Positions 57,501-64,000 of a DNA stretch of 64,000 bases are shown piece after piece. The notes under the pieces are model-generated. The model searched no databases. It was not told the DNA's origin and was given only the letters and a program-made list of their open reading frames with translations. This stretch comes from Sphaerolaimus hirsutus (lineage: Eukaryota > Nematoda > Chromadorea > Monhysterida > Sphaerolaimidae). The DNA is taken from assembly GCA_964036195.1 (NCBI GenBank), contig OZ038453.1, forward strand, positions 7,827,469-7,891,468, given 5' to 3'. Within the stretch, counting starts at the first letter, position 1. Every line of letters begins with the position of its first letter. Made by a program: the position numbers and the translations under genes.

Positions 57501-60500
57501 ATTTGCCATGTCAACTAGTGCGTGTGGACCCATTCTATACACCTATCTTAATTCCCGCAGAAGCGCCGGTCAAACCCTTTCAAGAAACATCAGAAAAACG
57601 TTATCCTTCTGGTCAAACGGCACCTCAAGCAAATCTCACGGCACCGACACAAATTCGGAATTTTTCGCATCAACAAACTTGGCGTCGACGTCGACAACAT
57701 TTCAACATAATCGACAAAATGAAAATCAGAATATTGAAAATTGGAAAATTAAAAGCGCTCAAGAGGCTATAAATGCGAGGAGATCGATTTCATTGTCGAA
57801 TTTAGGCCATGCAAAATCCGTGCACGGAAAGTCGGTCTTTTTCGATGTGCATTTTTCCGATTGGAACAGCCCAGGGGGTAGCCCAGACCCTGTAAAGTGT
57901 CATGTGTATCAAAAACTTATTCTATATCCAAATCTTGTGTTTTGTATCTAGGGTTCAAGCGGGATTGACTTTTCGGGATCGGGATCGGGATCGGGATCCA
58001 CTTTTTGAGATTTTGGGATCAGGATCGGGGTTTCGGGATTGGGATCAGGATTGGTATTTTGAGATTTCGAGATCGGGATCGGGATTGGCCAGGATTGGGG
58101 TCACGGGATCGGGATCGGGATTGGCAGATTTTCCGGATCAGGGTTGGGGTCTAGGGATAGAGATTTTCTCCACTGTTCTGGCATTCACAGTTGTTCATAA
58201 AGGTCTCAAAACACTGTTGGATGCCAGAAAAGTGACATAAAATGGACGCTGGGGGTTTGTGTTCACATTTTTGCACACAAAAATGTCATTTTTTCACTTT
58301 TTATAATTCCCACTATTTTTTCCAGGGTTTGGGATCCTGGACTTGGGAGATTCTCGGGATCGGGATTTGAAAGTTTTCGGGATCAGGATCGGGATTGGTA
58401 TTTTTGGATTTCGGGATTGAGATTGGGATTGCGGTTTTGGGATCACTACTGCTAAATCCCGGAATTTCACGGGATCCGGGATCGGGATCAGGATCCCGTT
58501 TGAACCCTATTTGTATCCAAATCTTATGGATTGCACCACGTGAGGACTTGTTCTAGTGGACAACTTACACAAGCGATTTGACCCACATCCATGTGCGAGC
58601 GATCTTTTCCTAAGTTAAGCAATTAAAATCGCTCAAAAATGCTCCATTTGGCTAATGTTGTCCTTCATAACCGCTATCTTTGTATATATATACGGTTATA
58701 TACTTTTACCCTATTTTATTTATATTTATAGCAATGTCAAAAAATTTGGCAAGTTCCCAAGTCATAGGGGGTCAAAAAAATTTTTTGACGGAAAACAGAC
58801 AGGTAAAAAAATTTCACTCAGCAGAAAACAGAAAACGGAAAGGTAAAAAAATTATCGGCCAGAAAACGGAAAAATGAAATGCCGGAAAACGGAAAGTGAA
58901 ATTTTCATGGAAACAGAAAAAATAAAGCAAAATTTTCACGGAAACTGAAAAAGAGCAAAATTTGCATGGAAGTGGGAAAATTTGCAGAAAAACCTGCCTG
59001 CAGGTTTGCCTATTTGGCCTTGATTGTGGTAGCTGCACATTCTGCAACTATGGATCATGCCAGTAACTTCACTTGTAGTTCAAGCTTAACTGAACCAACA
59101 AAAAATCATCAGCAAAAAGTACACTACAACAACAATAAGAATTTAGCAAAAGTGAACTTTGATGTAACTGAACAGTAAAAAGTAGACTGAAAAGTATGTG
59201 TCCAACGTTGCTTATGTGTTTGGCATGCAGTTTCACATAAAGAGAATAATATTTAAAAATGAAAATACAGTAGTGTACACGCAACATACATATGTTCATT
59301 TTTTGGAACGTTTTTTCTTTTTTTCAAATTTCTTTTTTACAGATTTGGATACATATAAAAATTATGAATGGCACAAGAACCTGGTAGTTAAAAACACCAT
59401 AGTGGAAAAAGATAAATACAGATTGGAAAAATAATGGCCAGAAAACTGAAAATCGAGCCAGAAAACGGAAAAATGGCCTGGAAAAATGTAAACAGAAAGG
59501 TAACAATTTTTCAGCCGGAAAACGGAAGAATGGACGGGAAAAATGGAAACGGAAAGGTAAAAAACTTCAGCTGCTGGAAAACGGCAAATGTAGAGGTAAA
59601 TAATTTTCAGCTGCCGGATAACAGAAAGGTAAAAAAATTTCAGCTGCCGGAAAACGAAAAGGTAAAAAAAAATTGTGTGGAAAAGCGGAAATGGAAACGG
59701 AAATATGACACCCTACCAAGTCCTCATATGGCATGATTCCCAATCTTATTTCCAAACGCTAGATTTGGATACAAAAACATTAGATTTGGATACTACAGAA
59801 TAAGATTTGGATACAAACGACACCTTACAGGGACTGCATGTGCAAATATTTACATGCACAGTAGAAGAGACCCCTGGAAGGAGGGTGAATGGACAGATCG
59901 GGCAGTATTTGAACCAATCGATAAATCAAATGGCGATGTCGCGTGTAGCCACACGATATTGAACAAAAGCGTCTGGAACTGGCACCAGGGGGCAGTCCCA
60001 AGCCCTGTAAAGTGTAAAGTAAAGTGTCAAATGTAAAGTAAAGTGTCAAATGTAAAGTAAAGTGTCAAGTCAAATGTCAAATGTAAAGTCAAGTGTCAAG
60101 TCAAATGTCAAATGTAAAGTGTCAATTGTGTATCCAAATCTTACTTTTTCATATCCAAATCTTATGTTTTTGTATCCAAATCTTATTTTCCGACATAAGA
60201 TTTGGATACAAAAACATAAGATTTGGATATGAAAAATTAAGATTTGGATACACAATTGACACTTTACTTTACATTTGACTTTACATTTGACACTTTACTT
60301 TACATTTGACATTTGACTTGACACTTTACTTTACATTTGACACTTTACTTTACATTTGACACTTTACTTTACACTTTACAGGGCTTGGGATTGGCACCAG
60401 GGGGCATCTCCCAGACCCAGTAAAATGCCTGTCAAATATCAAATGTTATGCAAAGGGTCAAAAGTGATATAAAATGCTGTAAAATGTCAAACTACAGGTA

Positions 60501-62155
60501 AACAAAACAAAACAAAATTGACATTTTACAGGGCATTTTGCAGGCTCTGGGAGTGGCAGCAGTAAACTAGAAACAACGTATAAATACAACGAAACAATAA
60601 AAAACCTTTTCAGCTTCCTGGGGAGCACTGCACACAAGAAAAGGGCTATTCAGAGGCGGAAAAGAGTGAATTTTATCATGATCGCACTAGTCACAACATT
60701 TATAGTGTGCTGGCTGCCAATCACAGTGTTCAATATTCTACGTGATTTTAGTAAGTTTTAGGTATTTATTTTGTAGCGAACATACATAGACATGTGAATA
60801 CTTACCTAGTGCTTGTACACACAATGCAAGATGTGTAAATCAATTTGCAATTTGAAAAATAGCAAAGCATGTTAACAAATGAACCTTCAACTCTTGAAAA
60901 TCATTGACATTTTATAAATTTGCCTTTTCCATGTGCAAGTGGATTTACACACTGCTCTTGTGAAGCCGCTTAGCGTATTTCTTCTAATAAAATGGCATAC
61001 CTTCAATAGAAGGGCACCTCCAATAGAATGGCACCTGCTATGAACAGCAGGCAGAAATCACATTGGAAGAGTGCCAAAAACCAAAATATGAAACACTTAT
61101 CCACATTTCTCAGATTTACTACCTCGATTTCTCATCAAAAATGTGGCTTATGGCTTGTGGGCAAATTTTTGTGCCATGTGCACAGTTTTGTGCAATCCAT
61201 TGCTGTTGTTTTGGCTGACAAAAATAAGAGAAGACACAGCAAAGTTGTCTAAAACAGTCGGATGCTCCACTATAACATTGGATCATTTGGCTACTAAATA
61301 TGTTAAAGGGAAACGTGTTTTGGTGAGTTGTGAATTTTTCCACAGATATTCATCTTTTAACATCAAAATAAAAAAAGTGTTATTATTTTGAGAATTTACC
61401 CATTGTTGGCAATGACAGGGAATTTGTAACCATGTCTGAAATTTGTCTTTAAATAACAGATTTGTCAATATCTGGTATTTTTTGTAGTTGAAAAAATAGT
61501 ATCTGGTTACAGTACATTTTTGGCGATGTTTGAAAATACAACATTTACAACATCAGAAATTACTTAAATATTAGACATTTACAAAAATGCCAAATCGGTT
61601 CTGTAGTAGCTGATTCCACTTTTTGTAGTAAGTTCAATCAACCACTAAATACAATACTCTCCATTCAAATGCCAACTGTGTCACAACATTCTTGTAAATA
61701 ATACTCACAAATATCAGCCAAGCATCAAATCAACAAATTCAAAGAGGTGGTCTCGCCTGCAATGCAACATGCTGTTGCTGCCACCACGCACTGACAGACC
61801 AGATGACACCAGAAACTTGTCAGATTTTGACAGCTTATCTACCAAAAAAGTCAGCCCTCATGCTGATCAAACTCGATTTAAAGCATGTGAAAATGGTTTG
61901 ACGCAGTACACTGGTATTACACCAAATGGCGCAGCAGGCAGGGTTGACGGCAGTGATAAACCATTATTTAACGATCAAACCCCAGATGAATCTATTATTG
62001 GGCATGATGTTATACAGCTGGATTCGGAATCACTCAATAGGTTGTCTCCATATAATGTTGCTCATGAGCTGGCAAATAGCCAAAGTTGTATGTGTATTTT
62101 AAAGAGAAGTGAGTCAAGGTTGATCATGGATACTGAGAAAGGTTCAGCTGTTTAA
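54367..62155 (+). CDS. Rhodopsin-family neuropeptide receptor (NPY/NPF-like GPCR), ten exons
   Basis: Predicted exons: 54367-54543, 55799-55830, 56023-56176, 56603-56710, 57079-57221, 57561-57877, 59831-59981, 60563-60750, 61114-61322, 61718-62155. They sum to 1917 nt (638 residues), and every junction keeps phase. Seen: TM1 with LLANGSVIV, TM2 with NLMLAD, the ECL1 Trp70 in IWIFGSPMC, Cys77 pairing with Cys152, TM3 VPFIQSTSV..LTSIALDR (Arg102), TM4, TM5 QFVIPSVIITYCY, a very long third loop (about 185-395), TM6 CWLPITVFN (410-418), TM7 CNPLLLFW (451 on) and a 165-residue tail with a juxtamembrane Cys. The TM3, TM6 and ECL2 (CYEHWP) wording fits the NPY/NPF/sNPF group of peptide receptors, coupling to G proteins at the plasma membrane. 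Odd points: DRL instead of DRY, NPLLL instead of NPxxY, and a very short N-terminus. The ligand cannot be told from sequence. Confidence 0.85.
54591..55430. repeat. Intron 1 filling: TACCATATTTCTTCTAATAG element with coding-like relic
   Basis: GPCR intron 1 spans 54544-55798. It starts with a TACCATATTTCTTCTAATAG terminus and later holds CTCCAATAGAACGGCAGG, words of the 30263-30383 family. Between them are stop-free stretches, 54690-55004 (..YLKFTPEKHATKLAQKIKK..) and 55070-55287 (..EEYHGDKFSFFEEEPK..), that look more like decayed coding sequence than repeat. I do not recognise them. Confidence 0.35.
55799..55830 (+). CDS. GPCR exon 2 (32-nt microexon, ECL1)
   Basis: Acceptor CATCCGCAG, donor ATCTG/GTACCA. 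It encodes VTPSTAYLRI plus the first two bases of the conserved Trp codon (TG/G). Both phases fit exons 1 and 3, and the joined text FCITVTPSTAYLRIWIFGSP is what this receptor family needs between TM2 and TM3. Exon 2 is too short for ordinary gene finders. Confidence 0.85.
55831..56022 (+). mobile_element. GPCR intron 2 = one introner-like palindromic element
   Basis: 192 bp. It starts GTACCACTCCCAGACCCTG and ends CAGGGTCTGGGAGTGCCCCC followed by AG. Its two halves are nearly perfect reverse complements (AAATGTCATGCAAAGTGTCA against TTTGCATGACATTTGACATT, GTCATGGAAAATGCC against GGCATTTTCCATGAC) with the centre TTGCAACTCGGTTGCC. The splice sites lie within the inverted termini, so intron and element coincide. 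A protein-level constraint fixes both ends: the only phase-correct acceptor is the terminal CCCCCAG. Confidence 0.85.
56023..56176 (+). CDS. GPCR exon 3 (ECL1 end, TM3, loop 2, start of TM4)
   Basis: Begins with the last base of the Trp codon, then IFGSPMCHLVPFIQSTSVWV and the DRL motif. Donor GCTTTG/GTTGGT, phase 0. Confidence 0.85.
56603..56710 (+). CDS. GPCR exon 4 (TM4, ECL2)
   Basis: Acceptor CTATGCATTCAG, then ITVALWLVSGLLSLPYALTM ... GWYCYEHWP, donor CTGGCCG/GTGTGT, phase 0. Intron 3 (56177-56602) is filled with GTAAAAGTGAGTATTTTT words. Confidence 0.8.
57079..57221 (+). CDS. GPCR exon 5 (TM5)
   Basis: Acceptor CAATATTTTCAG, then IEHLRQFYGTAVMCGQFVIP and CYCKIFAVVRRDM, donor CATCACAG/GTGAGC, phase 2. 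Intron 4 (56711-57078) contains a TTCGAA-word cluster ending TTTGCCATCGTTA. Confidence 0.85.
57561..57877 (+). CDS. GPCR exon 6 (third cytoplasmic loop)
   Basis: Acceptor TAATTCCCGCAG; the first base completes an Arg codon. The 105 codons are Ser/Asn/Thr-rich (RSAGQTLSRNIRKTLSFWSN..) and end ..FSDWNSPG at CCAGGGG/GTAGCC, phase 1. The donor lies in the introner-like terminus. Confidence 0.65.
57878..59830 (+). mobile_element. GPCR intron 6: introner-like element with nested insertions
   Basis: It begins GTAGCCCAGACCCTGTAAAG then TATCCAAATCTTG words. It ends with AAGATTTGGATACAAACGAC and ACCTTACAG, the mirror of its start. Between lie a GGGATC-word element (57950-58508) and two GGAAAACGGAAAGG clusters (58780-58985, 59434-59710) around an unrelated stretch. 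The acceptor ACCTTACAG/GG is chosen because it fits phase 1. CACAG at 59857-59861 is an alternative with another phase. Confidence 0.55.
57950..58508. mobile_element. GGGATC-word element bounded by AGGGTTCAA / TTGAACCCT
   Basis: Starts AGGGTTCAAGCGGGATTGAC and ends CAGGATCCCGTTTGAACCCT. The inside is mostly degenerate GGGATCGGGATC words. TATCCAAATCTT words continue on both sides, so it is nested. A sister with the same start but a GATATC filling lies at 63549-63722. Confidence 0.65.
59831..59981 (+). CDS. GPCR exon 7 (third cytoplasmic loop, tentative)
   Basis: 151 nt, phase 1 in and phase 2 out. It encodes GTACANIYMHSRRDPWKEGE and ends ..HTILNKSVWN. The reading looks coding, and its length is what exons 6 and 8 require. 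The donor would be GC (AACTG/GCACCA), at the same place in the repeat terminus as the GT of intron 2. Confidence 0.5.
59982..60562 (+). mobile_element. GPCR intron 7: two introner-like elements, one nested in the other
   Basis: The outer element starts GCACCAGGGGGCA and continues at 60407 with TCTCCCAGACCCAG, ending GCTCTGGGAGTGGCAGCAG. A 397-bp palindrome (59995-60391; GTCCCAAGCCCTG to CAGGGCTTGGGAT) interrupts it, flanked by the 15-bp direct repeat TGGCACCAGGGGGCA (59980-59994, 60392-60406). The inner palindrome is filled with TAAAGTGTCAAATG and TATCCAAATCTTA words. Acceptors CAG at 60557-60559, 60560-60562 and TTTTCAG at 60613 all keep phase 2. Confidence 0.6.
60563..60750 (+). CDS. GPCR exon 8 (end of loop 3, TM6)
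   Basis: KLETTYKYNETIKNLFSFLG ... RRKRVNFIMIALVTTFIVCW LP, donor GATTTTA/GTAAGT, phase 1. The start could be 60560, 60563 or 60614; all three are in phase. Intron 8 (60751-61113) contains TTCTTCTAATAAAATGGC words near 60970-61060. Confidence 0.8.
61114..61322 (+). CDS. GPCR exon 9 (TM7)
   Basis: Acceptor CCACATTTCTCAG, then NLLPRFLIKNVAYGLWANFC and CNPLLLFWLTKIRED, donor GTTTTG/GTGAGT, phase 0. The usual Tyr of NPxxY is Leu. Confidence 0.85.
61718..62155 (+). CDS. GPCR exon 10 (cytoplasmic tail, stop)
   Basis: Acceptor CACAAATATCAG, then PSIKSTNSKRWSRLQCNMLL and a 145-residue Asp/Ser/Thr-rich tail ending KGSAV and TAA. The tail offers many phosphorylation-type serines, and the LQCN cysteine may be palmitoylated (inference). 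Confidence 0.8.
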   Translation, partial: PSIKSTNSKRWSRLQCNMLLLPPRTDRPDDTRNLSDFDSLSTKKVSPHADQTRFKACENGLTQYTGITPNGAAGRVDGSDKPLFNDQTPDESIIGHDVIQLDSESLNRLSPYNVAHELANSQSCMCILKRSESRLIMDTEKGSAV

Positions 62156-62219
62156 GTATTAGATTAAGAACACATTGTTCATTTATGTGCATTCTTTTTT
62201 GTGTGAATTTGTTTTTTTA

Positions 62220-62225
62220 AATAAA
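62220..62225 (+). terminator. Candidate poly(A) signal of the GPCR gene
   Basis: AATAAA 65 bp after the stop codon in T-rich sequence. Position is suitable; no transcript evidence. Confidence 0.5.
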
Positions 62226-62365
62226 TTTTATGTGATATAATCAGGGACATATCTTTGACAGGATTTTGATATACAACATAAATCATTTAAAATGCCAAGT
62301 ACCCTCTGAAATTGTGTGGATTCTGCATATTTTCCACACCTCACTCCAGAAGGGGACTACAGCAC

Positions 62366-62440
62366 AACCCAGCCAAGGCTCAAACCTGGTAGCTTTCACT
62401 TTGCATATGAATGCTCTAACCAACTGAGCTATCAGGAGGC
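62366..62440 (-). pseudogene. tRNA-derived sequence (Cys-like anticodon), SINE head or pseudogene
   Basis: On the minus strand: GCCTCCTGATAGCTCAGTTG (perfect A box TAGCTCAGTTGG), an anticodon arm TTCAT-ATGCAAA-GTGAA with anticodon GCA, and a T arm CCAGG-TTTGAGC-CTTGG. The 3' acceptor strand CTGGGTT does not pair with GCCTCCT and there is no CCA context, so it is not a working tRNA. The sequence after it may be a SINE body. Confidence 0.65.
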
Positions 62441-63500
62441 AACATTTTGCATCAAAGGTATTAACTATAGAGTTGCTTCATGGGCATGTCTTATTTACTT
62501 TAGAAATTAGAAATAGCCTACATTTACTCGAAAAATTTAGCCTTTGAATTCCTAGAAATGTAACTGGTCAATCTAAAACTTTGGCTGGACTTTGCAAGAT
62601 TTGACATATTTTTGCATTTGGAATTTGGTTCGGTTCGATATTTAAATTGGTTCAAATTAAAGTGCGTTTTTCACTTCTACAACAGACTTTCCAAGAAAAT
62701 ATTCCACAAAAGAGATAAATGTAAGTCATTTTTTAATGAAAAATTGCATTAAACTAGAATATAATCTGATCATGAAATAAATCTAATCAAAACGAATTTA
62801 AGTCAATAGGAATAGAAATTGGTAAGATAAGAGAAATTTTTATATGAATAGTGATTTCAAACTACTCGGAGTAACCATGTTTTTCAATTCTACAAACAAA
62901 AAAGGATACAACAACCCATGTTGAAAAAACTGAAAATTGGTCATTAGTGCAATGGCACACAGAAAAATATTTCCTATTAAGTTTCACGCAGGACAAAATA
63001 TGCAACAAACGAATATAAAAAAGAGAAAAAGCCTATAAAAGTCACTGCCTAAAAGTCTGGCATCCAGAAAAGGTTTTCTCCCATATTTGAAATTTTTCCA
63101 GAGAAAATGAAAATATTTTTTCAATCCGCTAAAAACTGGGGGGAGTTCCTGAATTCCAGGTACATAATTGTTGAAATTGTTTTCTTACGCAAAAAGTTCA
63201 AAAACGGGGAAAATCACAAGAAAATATGCCAGATCACCATAAATCCTTGTTTATCTCACATTGGTTGTTGATTTAATTGCCAGGATTTCTGAAAGCGAGT
63301 TTATTTATTTGTTTGTACCTATTTGTAAACTCCGCGGACGCACGCTATATTTGCATGTTTCCTGAACGAATCACTCAAAAACGTTTCAGGCACAAAAAGC
63401 GCTATTTGCAAGCGACTCCGCCTTTTTCTTTTATGAAATACTTTTTCTTTTTGAATATTTCCTCTCTTGTCAGAGTGCATAAGCATGGCGTTGGCGCGTA
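62441..63500. other. AT-rich stretch without a supported gene
   Basis: No repeat family of this window and no convincing exon seen. A 74-codon frame at 63277-63501 starts only with TTG and has no splice support. Confidence 0.5.
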
Positions 63501-63548
63501 AGATACTGTGTGCGTATTACTGATGTAAAAACGCCATGGCGCTAGGCT

Positions 63549-63722
63549 AGGGTTCAAACGATATGACTTTTCGATATCGATATTTAATATTTGATATATT
63601 TTTTTCTGAAACTCAATATTCAATATCGATACGATATGGAACCTTGATATCGATATTCGATATAAAAAATGGTCAATATTCGATATTCGATATTGGGATT
63701 TGCTTTTGGTATAGCAAGACAT
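63549..63722. mobile_element. GATATC-word element starting AGGGTTCAAACGATATGACT
   Basis: Directly after a short GCGCCATGGCGC piece (63513-63545), this element begins AGGGTTCAAACGATATGACT and is filled with CGATATCGATATTC words. Its start matches the GGGATC element at 57950 (AGGGTTCAA-CG..AT-GACTTTTCG), but the filling word differs. Confidence 0.55.
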
Positions 63723-64000
63723 TTTTCAAGTGGCATATTGTATTTTCATGTGGTTGCACACATGGTAAATCATCTCTTTACTGAAATGTGAATGGTACAA
63801 GTGATTTTGACAAAGTTTACATCACTCAAAAGTAGAAAATGGAAGAAAAACATGATGAATAAATGTGCATCAGACAAATAAGAATTGGTAGATATTACAA
63901 TTCATACTTATAACCTAATTACTTAAGGGCATTTTGCAAAAATAGCATATCAGCATTTTCTGGCTTCAAATTTAGCACTCCAACAAAAATGACATTATAA

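Noticed and set aside
59831..59862. Acceptor CACAG at 59861 for exon 7
   Set aside because: It would need phase 2 from exon 6, whose only good donor is phase 1; kept as an alternative only.

Overview
This window looks like nuclear DNA of an invertebrate animal. It carries one spliced neuropeptide-type GPCR gene (ten predicted exons), one intact BEL/Pao-type LTR retrotransposon (a metazoan group), and otherwise almost only non-coding repeats. I cannot name the species. There is no rRNA gene, intact tRNA gene, CRISPR array or prokaryotic operon. There is a 200-N assembly gap at 32648-32847.

Layout. 1-2497: small palindromic elements. 2498-7189, 11529-17028, 20831-24149 and 24150-30176: four copies of one large non-autonomous element whose ends look like Helitron ends (5' TC, 3' hairpin then CTAG, insertion between A and T). 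Each is filled with a GC-rich 27-bp array and an AT-rich array of about 115 bp. 7190-11528, 17029-20830 and 30177-40516: a mosaic of MITE-like elements (many ending TACCGTATTTC) and clusters built from one degenerate word (GGCGCC, GGGATC, GATATC, TTCGAA, GTAAAAGTAC and others). 40517-53140: complete BEL/Pao element with 1325-bp LTRs that look identical, a 5-bp target duplication (GGAAA), a primer-binding site matching tRNA-Ser, and one open frame of 2900 codons for Gag, protease, RT, RNase H, integrase and a membrane glycoprotein-like module. 54367-62155: the GPCR gene. 62156-64000: its 3' flank, with a tRNA-derived relic and a GATATC-word element.

The most interesting result lies where genes and repeats meet. 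A palindromic family with ends like CTGGTGCCACTCCCAGACCC and its reverse complement carries a GT near one end and an AG at the other. Predicted intron 2 of the GPCR gene is exactly one such element. Introns 6 and 7 also start in this family's left terminus, and intron 7 ends in its right terminus. Several intergenic copies keep the same GT...AG layout. This fits an introner-like transposon family that creates introns, and I regard it as the best candidate for an undescribed system here.

The GPCR exon chain was worked out by hand from splice consensus, reading phase and receptor motifs. All nine junctions agree in phase and sum to 638 codons plus a stop. Intron 7 needs a GC donor, and the acceptor of exon 8 is ambiguous. 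Most other long ORFs, especially the Pro/Gly-rich ones, are by-products of 27-bp repeats (nine codons) and are not annotated as genes.
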